The notes: generated from the sequence alone by a model not told the origin. A DNA stretch of 64,000 nucleotides from Bog-473 sp963745665 (GCA_963745665.1 CAVUYE010000003.1:310001-374000), one strand, 5' to 3'; shown: positions 7,647 to 17,241, counted from the first letter of the stretch. Program-made: numbers and translations.

Positions 7647-8060
7647 ATGTTTCGTCACAGAAAGCAACCGAGCGGCCACGAAGCGTCCATTCCGGTCGAT
7701 GCGACGCTGGAGGGCGATATCGCTCAGGTTGAAAAGTCCGTGGCGGACTACCTTCAGAGCCCGACCGATGCCACCCGGCAGTCGCTCGTCAGGGCGTTGG
7801 GAGCGCTCGATTCCCAGACCGATCAGAGCGAGGGGTACGGGAGCTCGGTGATCGGGTCGGCCGCGTTGGGCTATGCCTCGAAGGGTGCCGTGTTCGGAGA
7901 AACCGGCCTCGATTCCGTCGTCGATGACGTTCCCGGCGCTGAGCTCAACGCGCAGCTCGCTCTCGTACGGGCGGCCAAGGACGAGGTGCGAGGCCCCACT
8001 CCCGACACGTTGACCGCACTGCCGGTCGCAGTCCAGTCCCTCGCCGGAACGAGGAACTGA
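7647..8060 (+). CDS. Hypothetical protein, 137 residues
   Basis: No family recognised. The ATG has a strong AAGGAGG at 7633-7639. The sequence is soluble and alanine/valine rich, with a helical central region (ISQ-like EGDIAQVEKSVADYLQSPTDATRQSLVRALGALD) and a glycine-containing turn (GYGSSVIGSAALGYASKGAVFG). No signal peptide, cysteine or obvious catalytic motif. Codon use resembles its neighbours. It converges with the minus-strand GNAT gene. Confidence 0.55.
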   Translation: MFRHRKQPSGHEASIPVDATLEGDIAQVEKSVADYLQSPTDATRQSLVRALGALDSQTDQSEGYGSSVIGSAALGYASKGAVFGETGLDSVVDDVPGAELNAQLALVRAAKDEVRGPTPDTLTALPVAVQSLAGTRN

Positions 8061-8076
8061 GGAGGAGCCCTCCGGC

Positions 8077-8958
8077 TCAGCCGAACCCTCCGCTCGGGAT
8101 GTAGGGCCGGGGCGGCCCGTCCATCCCGCGCACCATCACCGGCCCGTAGGGCCGGAGCTCTATGCCGGCCGCCACGACCTCGCGGACGGCCCACTGCTGG
8201 GCCGAGGTGAGCCAGTTGACCTCGATCGTCTCGCCGGCCGGCGCCTCGGCCAACATCGCCCGCAGCACCAGTGCGGCCGATTCCTCCTGGTAGGCACCGA
8301 GGGTCACGATGCGTTCGTCCTTGGCGATTGCGTACCCCTGGTCCCCGTGCAGCAGCAGGCGGTTCCCAGGTTGGGCCAGCATCGCCACGATGTCCACGGA
8401 GCGGGCCGAACCGCGCACCGTGCGATCGATGGCGGCGATCACGTCCAGCTCGCGTTGGCCGACCGCGTCCGGTTCGTAGCGGTCGACCTCCGGTGGGCGT
8501 GCCACGGCACCGGGCCGCATGGCGCCCCAGGCTGTCACGACCGGGTGCAGGGTGAAGCCGAAGCCGGTGTAGAGAGCCATCGCCTTGGGGTCGCTCGAGC
8601 ACTGAATGGTCCCGGGGCTGCCCGGATCGCCGTGGGAGACCGCGAGCTTGAGCAGTTCGCGGCCGACGCCGCGGCCCTGGCGACCGGGCACCGTCCCCAG
8701 CTGCGACAGCATCCAGTAGTCCTCCCGTACGAAGGACTGCGACATGCCGACGATCGTGTCGCCCTCCTCGGCCACCCACGAGCCGCCCGGGTCGGTCCCG
8801 AGGAAGTGACGGGTCCGGTCCTGGCGCCTCCGCTCGTCCTGAATGGAGTTGCCCGTGATGGGCAGCCCGACGCTGGCAGAGATGCCGAGCAACCCACTCT
8901 CGAAGGCGGCGACGGCCGCCGGCACGTCGGCCTCCGTCATCTGGCGGAATGTCACCAT
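8077..8958 (-). CDS. GNAT-family N-acetyltransferase (tandem-domain length)
   Basis: 293 residues. The first half carries the GNAT acetyl-CoA motif (LGTVPGRQGRGVGRELLKLAVSHG, residues about 91-114) followed by ALYTGFGFTLHP; the second half keeps a GNAT-like C-terminal strand order (LLLHGDQGYAIAKDERIVTLGAY) but lacks a clear pyrophosphate loop, so it resembles two-domain GNATs in which only one half is active. Start ATG 8958 lies 10 bases downstream of leuD, so it is the last gene of the greA-leuC-leuD-GNAT operon. Confidence 0.8.
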   Translation of the reverse strand: MVTFRQMTEADVPAAVAAFESGLLGISASVGLPITGNSIQDERRRQDRTRHFLGTDPGGSWVAEEGDTIVGMSQSFVREDYWMLSQLGTVPGRQGRGVGRELLKLAVSHGDPGSPGTIQCSSDPKAMALYTGFGFTLHPVVTAWGAMRPGAVARPPEVDRYEPDAVGQRELDVIAAIDRTVRGSARSVDIVAMLAQPGNRLLLHGDQGYAIAKDERIVTLGAYQEESAALVLRAMLAEAPAGETIEVNWLTSAQQWAVREVVAAGIELRPYGPVMVRGMDGPPRPYIPSGGFG

Positions 8959-8968
8959 CGGAGGGCGC

Positions 8969-9559
8969 TCAAGCCGAAGGCAGGAAGGTGGGCCGCCCAC
9001 GCTCGAACTCGGCGATCTCGTCCACGTGCCGGAGGGACAGGCCGATGTCGTCCCATCCGTTGAGCAGGCGTTCGCGGGTGAACTCGTCGAGCGGGAAGGT
9101 GCCGGCCAGCCCGGCCGCCGGTGCCTCGATCGTGCCGCGGGCGACGTCGATGGTGAGCTCGAGGGTCGGGTCGGCGGCCACGGCATCGAGCAGCGCGCGG
9201 TCGAGCTCCTCGCTGACCTGGACGGGGAGGAGGCCCTGTTTGGTCGAGTTGTTGCGGAAGATGTCGGCGAAGCGCGATGAGACGACGGCCTGGAAGCCGA
9301 AGTCCGTCAGGGCCCACACGGCGTGCTCGCGGGAGGAGCCGGTGCCGAAGTTGTGGCCCGCCACCAAGATGGTGGCCCCGACGAAGTCCGGGTTGTTGAG
9401 CACGAAGTCCCGGTCGTCTCGCCATTCGGAGAACAGGCCGGCACCGAAGCCGGTTCGCTCCACCCGCTTGAGCCAATCCGACGGGATGATCTGGTCGGTG
9501 TCGACGTCGGTGCGGTCGAGCGGCACCGCCCGTCCGGTGACGATCACGATGGGCTCCAT
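8969..9559 (-). CDS. leuD: 3-isopropylmalate dehydratase small subunit
   Basis: 196 residues of the LeuD swivel domain, partner of LeuC in isomerising 2- to 3-isopropylmalate. Key motifs are DRTDVDTDQIIPSDWLKR near the N-terminus, the substrate loop GHNFGTGSSREHA and SSRFADIFRNNSTKQGLLP. The ATG overlaps the leuC stop by one base (TGATG), giving translational coupling. Paired with LeuB it may also serve the citramalate route started by CimA. Confidence 0.96.
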   Translation of the reverse strand: MEPIVIVTGRAVPLDRTDVDTDQIIPSDWLKRVERTGFGAGLFSEWRDDRDFVLNNPDFVGATILVAGHNFGTGSSREHAVWALTDFGFQAVVSSRFADIFRNNSTKQGLLPVQVSEELDRALLDAVAADPTLELTIDVARGTIEAPAAGLAGTFPLDEFTRERLLNGWDDIGLSLRHVDEIAEFERGRPTFLPSA

Positions 9560-10963
9560 CAGGCCAGGTCCTCGGGTGTGGCGAGTGTCCCTGCCACCGC
9601 CGTGGCGGCGGCGACGGCGGGAGAGACCAGGTGGGTGCGGCCACCGCGCCCCTGGCGGCCTTCGAAGTTGCGGTTCGAGGTCGAGGCGCAACGCTCTCCC
9701 ACGGCCAGCTTGTCCGGGTTCATGGCCAGGCACATGGAGCAGCCCGGCTCCCGCCACTCGAATCCCGCCGCCATGAACACCTTGTCCAGCCCTTCGGCCT
9801 CGGCCTGTGCCTTGACGCGGTGCGACCCGGGCACGGCCAGGGCGCGTAGACCCTGGTGCACCGAGCGGCCCTCGAGCACGGCGGCGGCCGCCCGGAAGTC
9901 CTCGATGCGTGCGTTCGTGCAGCTGCCCAGGAACACCGTGTCGACCCTGATCTGGCGCAGCGGGGTACCGGCCTGGAGCCCCATGTAGGCCAGGGCCCGC
10001 CGGGCCGCCTCGCGGTCGCCGGGGTCGGCCATGGCATCGGGGTCCGGCACGGTGCCGGAGATCGGGGCCACCTGGGCCGGGTTGGTGCCCCAGGTCACCT
10101 GTGGGGTGATGGCGGCCGCGTCGAGCACGACCTCCTTGTCGAAGGTGGCGCCCTCGTCGGTCGGCAGGGTGCGCCAATACGCCACCGCCGCGTCCCACTC
10201 CGCACCCTGCGGGGCGTGGTCGCGGTCCTTCAGGTAGGCGAACGTGGTCTCGTCGGGCGCTACGAGGCCGGCCCGCGGCGCCACCCTCGATCGACATGTT
10301 GCAGAGCGTCATCCTGCCCTCCATGGACAGGCCGCGGATGGCCGAGCCGCGGTACTCGATGATGTGGCCGATGCCCCCACCGGTGCCGATGGTGCCGATG
10401 ATGGCCAGCGCGACGTCCTTGGCGGTCACGCCGGGGGCGAGATCGCCCTCGACCGTCACGGACATCGTCTTCGGGCGCACCTGCGACAGCGTCTGGGTGG
10501 CCAGTACGTGCTCCACCTCGCTGGTGCCGATGCCGAAGGCGATCGCCCCGAAGGCACCGTGGGTCGAGGTGTGGCTGTCCCCGCACACGATCGTCATGCC
10601 CGGCTGCGTCCAACCCTGCTCGGGGCCGATGATGTGGACGATGCCCTGGTTGGCATGCCCCATCGGGTAGCAGATGATGCCGAACTCGGCCGTGTTGTCA
10701 TCGAGGACCTTCAGTTGCTGGGCCGAGATGGGGTCGGCCACCGGCTTGTCGATGTCGGTGGTCGGGACGTTGTGGTCGGCGGTGGCCACCGTCAGATCGG
10801 GTCGCCGCACCGTCCGGCCCGCCAGGCGCAACCCGTCGAAGGCCTGGGGCGAGGTCACCTCGTGCAAGAGGTGCAGGTCGATGAAGAGGAGGTCGGGCTC
10901 GTCCTTTGCCGCGTGGACGACGTGGGCGTCCCAGATCTTCTCCGTAAGGCTGCGTGGCGCCAT
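9559..10963 (-). CDS. leuC: 3-isopropylmalate dehydratase large subunit, interrupted by a one-base insertion
   Basis: Aconitase-family large subunit carrying the [4Fe-4S] cluster: the N-terminal half reads MAPRSLTEKIWDAHVV, HEVTSPQAFDGLR and CGDSHTSTHGAFGAIAFGIGTSEVE; the C-terminal half has GSCTNARIEDFRAAA and PGCSMCLAMNPD with the three cluster cysteines. The frame is lost around 10275-10282, where the minus strand reads GGTGGCGCCGCGGGCC and one extra base splits the SIEGGA/RAGLVAPDE junction. Removing one base gives 467 residues, the usual length. Probably a sequence error, because leuD, greA and both halves are well preserved. The greA stop overlaps its ATG by one base. Confidence 0.93.
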
Positions 10964-11463
10964 CAGCGATCGACCGCGGTGATGTGGACCTTCAGCGTCC
11001 CACCGGGCGCCCGATACTCGACGGCGTCCCCCGAGCTGCGGCCGATGAGGACCTGGCCGAGGGGCGAACTGGGGGAGATCACGGGGAGGTCGCCCTGCCG
11101 TTCTTCGATGGAGCCCACGAAGAACCGCTGCGTGTCGTCTTCGTCGTCGCCCTCGTAGCGGAGGGTCACCGTGCTGCCCAGAGAGATGGACCCGTCATCG
11201 GCGCCCGCCTCGTTGACGATCTCGACCTCTTTGAGCATCGCCTGCAGTTGGCGGACCCGCGACTCCATCTTTCCCTGGAAGTCCTTGGCCGCGTGGTAGT
11301 CGCCGTTCTCGCTCAGGTCGCCCAGCGCCCGAGCCGACTCAATGGCCTGGGCGATCTCCACCCGCCCGCGGGTCGTCAGGTCCTCGAGCTCCGCCACCAG
11401 GCGGTCGTAGGTGGCCTGCGTCAGCTTGGTCGTCTCGGTCTGATGGGCGGATGCGTTGGTCAC
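10963..11463 (-). CDS. greA: Transcription elongation factor GreA
   Basis: 166 residues. The N-terminal coiled coil has the acidic tip motif GDLSENGDYHAAKD that enters the RNA-polymerase secondary channel to stimulate transcript cleavage; the C-terminal FKBP-like domain has LGSTVTLRYEGD and SPSSPLGQVLIGRSSGD. The GTG start is supported by GGAGGA 7 bases upstream. It is the first gene of the greA-leuC-leuD operon, with a TGATG overlap into leuC. Coupling a general elongation factor to leucine enzymes is unusual and may only reflect shared expression. Confidence 0.95.
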   Translation of the reverse strand: MTNASAHQTETTKLTQATYDRLVAELEDLTTRGRVEIAQAIESARALGDLSENGDYHAAKDFQGKMESRVRQLQAMLKEVEIVNEAGADDGSISLGSTVTLRYEGDDEDDTQRFFVGSIEERQGDLPVISPSSPLGQVLIGRSSGDAVEYRAPGGTLKVHITAVDR

Positions 11464-11572
11464 GGCATGTCCTCCGGAAGGCGGATCTGCGGGCGGTGCG
11501 GTGCACCGCGCCGGAGGGCACCAAGGCTAATCGGCCCCACGTGGGCTGTCGGTCGCCCCGTGCAGCCCTTGG

Positions 11573-11601
11573 TTGACGAGACGGCTCGGCTGCGAGAGAC
11601 T
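11573..11601 (+). promoter_or_regulatory. Promoter of the leuB leader: TTGACG - 17 bp - GAGACT
   Basis: TTGACG (11573-11578) and GAGACT (11596-11601) are spaced by 17 bases; the leader-peptide ATG follows 8 bases later, so the transcript should begin at or near the leader start codon. Confidence 0.55.
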
Positions 11602-11609
11602 GGAGGGGT

Positions 11610-11648
11610 ATGAATCGCTCCGAGCACCTCGTAGGCATTATTCACTAG
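11610..11648 (+). CDS. Branched-chain leader peptide of the leuB-ilvE-cimA attenuator
   Basis: ATG AAT CGC TCC GAG CAC CTC GTA GGC ATT ATT CAC TAG encodes MNRSEHLVGIIH. Of twelve residues, four are branched-chain (Leu, Val, Ile, Ile). A stem-loop and then a T-tailed terminator lie directly downstream, before leuB. The codon content suits an operon that makes leucine and isoleucine (and transaminates all three). The 311-base gap between greA and leuB is fully explained by this leader plus the greA promoter. Confidence 0.72.
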   Translation: MNRSEHLVGIIH

Positions 11649-11670
11649 GCGCGCACTCTCCCCGCGCGCC
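11648..11670 (+). promoter_or_regulatory. Stem-loop after the leuB leader peptide (pause/anti-terminator candidate)
   Basis: GGCGCGC (11648-11654) pairs perfectly with GCGCGCC (11664-11670). It begins on the last base of the leader stop codon, where a terminating or stalled ribosome would affect its folding. Confidence 0.5.
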
Positions 11671-11676
11671 GTCGAA

Positions 11677-11700
11677 CCGTCCACTGCGTGGGCGGTTTTT
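11677..11700 (+). terminator. Attenuator terminator before leuB
   Basis: CCGTCCA (11677-11683), loop CTGCG, TGGGCGG (11689-11695) with one G-U pair, followed immediately by five T residues. It lies 74 bases before the leuB start. Confidence 0.75.
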
Positions 11701-11774
11701 CAATTCCCGGCTGCATCGCGTCACGAGCGGCACACCGGACGCAACACCGCACCATCGACGAAAGGACCACGGGA

Positions 11775-12815
11775 GTGAACAAGGGCAGCAGGCATCGGGT
11801 CGCCGTCATTGGCGGCGACGGCATCGGGCCGGAGGTCTGCGCCGAGGCACTCAAGGTGGTGGCCGCGGCCGGGGTGGACCTCGACACCACCGAGTTCGAG
11901 CTCGGCGCCGCTCGCTACCTGCGTGACGGGACCGTCCTCCCCGACGAGACGCTCGAGGAGCTCCGCGGCTACGACGCCATCCTCCTCGGCGCAGTCGGCC
12001 CGCCCGTCGGCGACACCACGGTCCCGCCGGGCACGCTCGAGCGTGGCCTCCTGCTGAAGCTCCGCTTCGAGCTGGACCTCTACGTCAACCTGCGCCCGTT
12101 CAAGGGGGTGCCCGGATCCATCGCCGAGGGTGCGGACTTCGCGGTGATCCGGGAGAACACCGAAGGGACCTATGCCGGCGAGGGCGGGTTCCTGCGCAAG
12201 GGGACCCCGTACGAGGTGGCCACCCAGGGCTCGGTGAACACCCGGATGGGCGCCGAGCGCTGTGCGCGCTTCGCCTTCGAGCTGGCCGGCCGGCGCAGCA
12301 ACCACCTCACCCTCGTGCACAAGACGAACGTGCTGACGTTCGCCGGCGACCTGTGGAACCGCACCGTCACCGAGGTGGCCCGCGAGTACCCCGACGTCTC
12401 CTGGGACTACAACCACGTCGACGCCGCCTGCATCTACCTGGTGGAGCAGCCGAAGCGCTACGACGTGATCGTCACCGACAACCTCTTCGGCGACATCCTG
12501 ACCGACCTCGCCGGCGCGGTGGCCGGCGGCATCGGCTTCGCCGCCTCGGCCAATCTCAACCCGGCCCGCACCGGGCCTTCCCTCTTCGAGCCGGTGCACG
12601 GCGCGGCGCACGACATCGCGGGCAAGGGCATCGCCAACCCGCTGGCCGCCATCCATTCCGCCGCGCTCATGCTCGACCATCTCGGCGAGGCCGCCGCCGC
12701 CGCCCGCATTCTCAAGGCGCTCGACGCCCAGTCCGATTCCATGTTAACGCCGTCCACCTCCACCGAAGCGTTGTCCACCACCGCGGTGGGCGATGCCATC
12801 GCAGAAAGGCTGTAG
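11775..12815 (+). CDS. leuB: 3-isopropylmalate dehydrogenase
   Basis: 346 residues of the beta-decarboxylating dehydrogenase family: GGDGIGPEV at the N-terminus, the substrate arginine region RFELDLYVNLRPF, RENTEGTYAGEGG, the HKTNVL lysine, and the metal-binding DNLFGDILTDLAGAVAGG. It oxidises 3-isopropylmalate; homologues also act on the 3-methylmalate formed from citramalate, which fits the cimA gene two places downstream. GTG 11775 was chosen because AAAGGA lies 8 bases upstream and the protein begins correctly there; the longer frame from 11688 runs through the terminator. Confidence 0.96.
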   Translation: MNKGSRHRVAVIGGDGIGPEVCAEALKVVAAAGVDLDTTEFELGAARYLRDGTVLPDETLEELRGYDAILLGAVGPPVGDTTVPPGTLERGLLLKLRFELDLYVNLRPFKGVPGSIAEGADFAVIRENTEGTYAGEGGFLRKGTPYEVATQGSVNTRMGAERCARFAFELAGRRSNHLTLVHKTNVLTFAGDLWNRTVTEVAREYPDVSWDYNHVDAACIYLVEQPKRYDVIVTDNLFGDILTDLAGAVAGGIGFAASANLNPARTGPSLFEPVHGAAHDIAGKGIANPLAAIHSAALMLDHLGEAAAAARILKALDAQSDSMLTPSTSTEALSTTAVGDAIAERL

Positions 12816-12820
12816 CCCCG

Positions 12821-13752
12821 ATGCCCATCACACCGACCGAGAAGATCTGGATGGACGGCGAGCTCGTCGACTGGGCCGACGCCACGGTGCACGTCCTGAC
12901 CCACACCATGCACTACGGCTCTGGCGTCTTTGAGGGCATCCGTGCCTATCCCACGAGCCGCGGCGTCGCCGTCTTCCGGCTGGGCGACCACATCCGTCGG
13001 CTGTTCGCGTCGGCCAAGATCTTCCTCATCGACGTCCCCTTCACCGTCGACGAGGTCATTGAGGCGTCACGCGGCCGTCGTGCGGGTCAACAAGCTGAAC
13101 GACGGCTGTTACCTCCGTCCGCTGGTGTACCTCGGGTACGGCGAAATGGGCCTGAACCCGCTGCCGTGCCCGGTCAACGTCTCGGTGGCCGCCTGGCCCT
13201 GGGGCACCTACCTGGGTGACGAGGGGATCGCCAACGGCGTGTCCTGCAAGATCAGCTCGTGGCGCCGCCACGACCCCAACGCCGTGCCGACGGCGGCCAA
13301 GGGCACCGGGATGTACGCCAACTCTTCCCTGGCCAAGGTGGAGGCGCTCAACGCCGGCTACGACGAGGCCATCCTGCTTGCTCCCAACGGTGACGTGAGC
13401 GAGTGCACCGGCGAGAACATCTTCGTCGTGCGCGACGGTGTCCTCCTGACGCCTCCGACGTCGGATGCGGGTGCCCTCGACGGCATCACGCAGGACACCG
13501 TCAGGACGATCGCCCGCGACCTCGGCTACGAGGTCCGCCACGAGCCCATCATCCGCACCGACCTCTACCTGGCCGACGAGGCCTTCCTCACCGGGACCGC
13601 AGCCGAGGTGGTGCCGATCCGCGCCGTCGATGACCGCCCCGTCGGTCCCGGGCACCCCGGCAAGCATCACCAAGGAGATCCAGCAGATGTACTTCGCCAC
13701 CGTGCGGGGCGAAGTGGACCAGTACAAGGAGTGGCTGGACTATGTCGACTGA
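12821..13752 (+). CDS. ilvE: Branched-chain amino-acid aminotransferase, two frameshifts
   Basis: Fold-type IV PLP aminotransferase that makes Leu, Ile and Val from their keto acids. Recognised by KIWMDGELVDWADATVHVLTHTMHYGSGVFEGIRAY, the PLP-lysine segment TAAKGTGMYANSSLAK and the FLTGTAAEVVPI signature. One extra base near 13066-13073 (before AVVRVNKLNDG) and one in the GGG at 13650-13652 (before TPASITKEIQQMYF) break the frame; without them the protein has 309 residues, the normal length. Start ATG 12821 is 5 bases after leuB, and the end overlaps cimA by 11 bases. Confidence 0.93.
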
Positions 13753-15458
13753 CGCCGACGACGGCCCTGTCGCCGGCCACAGCCATGGCGGCGTACGGCA
13801 CACCCATGCGCACGGTCACAGCGCCCACGCGCACGACTTCGTCGTCCCCGACCTGCCCGAGGCGGTCGACATCTTCGACACCATTCTGCGGGACGGCAGC
13901 CAGCAGGAAGGCCTTTCCCTCACGGTGGACGACAAGCTGCGGGTGGCCGAGCAGCTCGACCACCTGGGGGTCACCTTCATTGAAGGGGGGCTGGCCCGGG
14001 GCCAACCCCAAGGACGTCGAGTTCTTCGCGCGGGCCAAGGAGGAGCTGAGGCTCAGCACCGCCACGCTGGTGGCCTTCGGCTCCACGCGGCGGGCCGGCG
14101 TGAAGCCGGAGACCGACACCGTCCTGGCCAACCTGGTCGAGGCCGGCGCCCCGGTCGCCTGCATTGTGGCCAAGTCGTGGGACCGCCACGTCGCCGAAGC
14201 GCTCCGCACGTCCCTCGACGAGGCGGTCGCCATGGTGGCCGATTCCGTGCGCTTCCTGTGCGAGCACGACCTGCGCGTCTTCCTCGATGCGGAGCATTTC
14301 TTCGACGGCTACCGGCGCAACCCGGACTTCGCACTGTCCGTCCTGGCGGCGGCGGAGGAGGCGGGCGCCGAGGCACTCGTGCTGTGCGACACCAACGGCG
14401 GCTCGCTGCCCGACGACGTGGGGCAGGCGGTGGCCGACGTGCGCGCCCGCACGAGCGCGCAGCTCGGCATCCACTGCCACAACGACGCCGGCTGCGCGGT
14501 GGCCAACTCGCTGGTCGCGGTGCAGGCCGGCGCCACCCAGGTACAGGGCTGCATCAACGGCTACGGCGAGCGGGCCGGCAACACGGACCTCTCGGCGGCC
14601 ATCCCCAACCTGTCGCTGAAGCTCCACATCCGCACCATCCCGGCGGACCGCCTGGAGCGCCTGACCCCGGTGGCCCACCACATCGCCGAGCTGGTCAACA
14701 TCGCACCCAACCCCCAGCAGCCCTACGTCGGCAACTCGGTCTTCGCTCACAAGGGTGGCCTGCACGCGAGTGCCGTGGCGCGCAGCGCCGACCTCTACGA
14801 GCACGTCGAGCCCAACCTGGTGGGGAACGGGACCCGGGTCGTCGTGTCGGAGATGGCCGGCCGCTCGACCCTGGCCATGAAGGCGGCCGAGCTCGGGCTC
14901 GAGCTCGACGGCGAGGTGATCGGCCGCGTGCTCGACGAGCTCAAGCGCCTGGAGCACGAGGGCTACCACTTCGAGGTGGCCGACGGCTCGCTGGAGCTCT
15001 TGCTGCGCCGGGCCACCGGCTGGGTGTCCGACTTCTTCACGGTGGAGTCGTTCCGGGTCATCACGGATCACGAGCGGCGCAACGAGGCCGACGGTCAGGG
15101 GACGGCGGACCCCGACGGGGCCGCCGGCGTCACGACCAAAGCGACGGTGAAGGTCCAAGTGGGGTCGGAGCGGATCGAGGCCGTGGCCGAGGGCAATGGC
15201 CCGGTCAACGCGCTCGACGGCGCCCTGCGGGCCGCCATCGGCCCCCGGTTCCCGGCCCTCGACCACATCCACCTGACCGACTACCGGGTGCGCGTGCTCG
15301 ATACCGGCCGGGGCACAGGTGCGGTCACGCGGGTCCTGGTGGACACGACCGACGAGCAGCGGACCTGGACCACCATCGGCGTCTCGGAGAACATCATTGA
15401 GGCCAGCTGGCAGGCCCTCTACGATTCGATCGTCTTCGGGTTGCTCCACGCCTCCTGA
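13742..15458 (+). CDS. cimA: (R)-citramalate synthase with histidine-rich N-terminus, one frameshift
   Basis: DRE-TIM metallolyase that condenses pyruvate with acetyl-CoA, starting threonine-independent isoleucine synthesis. Visible: IFDTILRDGSQQEGLSLTVDDKL (metal Asp), EGGWPGANPKD (specific for CimA rather than LeuA), CDTNGGSLPDDV, HCHNDAGCAVANS, GYGERAGNTD and a C-terminal LeuA-type regulatory domain (about 430-571). An extra G in the run of six at 13985-13990 splits EGG/WPGANP; corrected length 571. The first 35 residues are unusual: a run HSHGGVRHTHAHGHSAHAH, nine histidines in 19 residues, ahead of the catalytic domain. Confidence 0.93.
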
Positions 15459-15503
15459 GGCAGGGGCAGGGCAGCCCATCACGTCGTCGGGGGGTCGTCG
15501 CGC

Positions 15504-17231
15504 ATGACCGTGTTCAGCCGGATCGCCGCATCCGTCGTCAAGCTCCCCGCACCGCGCACCACGGCCGTGTCGGTCGAGCGCGGCCTGACCGCCAAGATGC
15601 CCGACGGCGTCGAGCTCGCTGGCCGACCGTTGGTACCCGACGCACCCGGCGGCCGAGCCGGCGACCGTGCTCATCCGCACGCCGTACGGGCGCACGATCA
15701 TGGGGCCGCTCGGCCGTCTGTACGCCGAGCGGGGCTACCAGGTCGTCGTGCAGAGCTGCCGGGGGACCTTCGGATCCGGGGGCGCGTTCGTCCCCATGCG
15801 CAACGAGCAGGCCGACGGGCACGCCACGCTCGACTGGCTGGCGGCCCAGCCCTGGTTCGACGGCCGCCTCTGTCATGTGGGGCGGCGAGCTACCTCGGTA
15901 TGACGCAGTGGGCCGTGGCGCAGGACGCCCCGGACTTCCTGCGGGCGCTCAGCTTCCAGGTCACCGCGGCGAACTTCCGCGATTCCGTCGTCTTCCCGGG
16001 GGGCGCCTTCGCGCTCGAGACGGGGCTGACCTGGTTGCACGAGGTCGACGCACCAGGAGCTCGGCTGGCGCACCGTGCTGCGCGCCGGACTGCGAGCACG
16101 CCGGGTGGTGGCGACCGCAAGCGAGGTCCTGCCCCTCGGAAAGTGCGACAGCGCCGCCGTCGGCGACGTCCGTGGCCTTCTACCAGGACTGGCTCGCCCA
16201 CAGCGACCCGGGTGACCCGTGGTGGGAGGACGTCGACTTCGGGCGCCGGCTCGGTGCTGTGCCGCCGGCCAGCTTCATCGGCGGCTGGTACGACATCTTC
16301 CTCAAGGCGCAGGTCGACGACTACGAGGCCCTCCGGCGCGCCGGCCGGCCCGCCCACCTCACCATCGGCCCGTGGACGCACACCAGCCCGGGCCTCTTCG
16401 CCGAAGCCGTCCGGGACGGTCCCCGCTGGTTCGACAGCCAGCTGGGGGCGGGCCGAACAGAGCAAACAGAGCAAACAGAGCAACCAGAGCAACAGGACGC
16501 GCCCGTGCGCGTGTTCGTCATGGGGTCGCGTACGTGGCAGGAGTTCTCCATGTGGCCGCCGGCCGGAGCGTCGGTCGCGGTGGTATCTCGGGACGCGGCC
16601 GCATCCTCGGCCCGACCCCACCGAGGACGACGGCGCTCCCGACCGCTACCACTACAACCCCCACGATCCGACGCCGTCGGTCGGCGGGCCGTCGCTCAAC
16701 ATGAAGATGTCGGGTCGCAAGGAGCAGTCCCGGCGCGAGCATCGGCGCGACGTGCTGACCTACACCAGCGCCGTGCTCACCGACGACCTCACCGTCATCG
16801 GCCCGCTGACCGCCACGCTCTACGTGCGCTCGTCGCGCCAGCACGCCGACTTCTTCGTGCGGCTTTGCGACGTGACGGAGCGGGGCAAGTCGTTCAACCT
16901 GAGCGACGGCATCGTCCGGTTGGTGCCCGGAGCCGTCGCGCCCGGAAAGGACGGCGTCACCAAGCTCGACATCGCCATGTGGCCCACGGCCAACACCTTC
17001 CGCGCCGGCCACCGCGTCCGTCTGCAGGTCTCGAGCGGCGCTCACCCGCTCTTCAACCGCAACGCCGGTACGGGCGAGCCGCTGGCGACTGGATCCAACT
17101 TGTGCTCGGCCGACGTGGAGGTCTTCCACGACGCCGCACACCCGTCGGCGATCGCGCTGCACATCGTGCCGCTGCTACAGGAGAGCTCGCTGGGAGACCG
17201 TCGAATGGGTTCACCCGACCCCCTCGGCTAG
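15504..17231 (+). pseudogene. CocE/NonD-family (X-Pro dipeptidyl-peptidase S15-like) hydrolase, six frameshifts
   Basis: Collinear pieces of one alpha/beta hydrolase are spread over all three frames: LPAPRTTAVSVERGLTAKMPDGVELA; ATVLIRTPYGRTIMGPL and GYQVVVQSCRGTFGSGG; MWGG|SYLGMTQW (the nucleophile-serine elbow, itself split at about 15885-15888); WEDVDFGRRLGAVPPASFIGGWYDIF; and the jelly-roll C-terminal domain DVLTYTSAVLTDDLTVIGPL. Frame changes occur near 15620, 15872, 15886, 16046, 16170 and 16600, each explained by one inserted base; corrected length about 573 residues. Either a decayed gene or a run of consensus errors. The family cleaves acyl-esters or N-terminal X-Pro peptides. Confidence 0.8.
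16457..16492. repeat. 9-bp tandem repeat inside the CocE-like gene
   Basis: Four copies of ACAGAGCAA (the last with one change) encode Thr-Glu-Gln units between the hydrolase and cap regions. The unit preserves frame, so copy number can vary without breaking the protein. Confidence 0.8.
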
Positions 17232-17234
17232 TCT
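17229..17234 (+). promoter_or_regulatory. -10 hexamer TAGTCT
   Basis: TAGTCT includes the stop codon of the preceding gene and ends 7 bases before ATG 17242; no Shine-Dalgarno sequence, so a leaderless mRNA is predicted. Confidence 0.45.
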
Positions 17235-17241
17235 CCCGCGC

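Noticed and set aside
13216..15400. Long alternate-frame proteins across ilvE-cimA as separate genes
   Set aside because: They are pieces of ilvE and cimA in shifted frames or shadows; the family motifs read continuously once single bases are removed.
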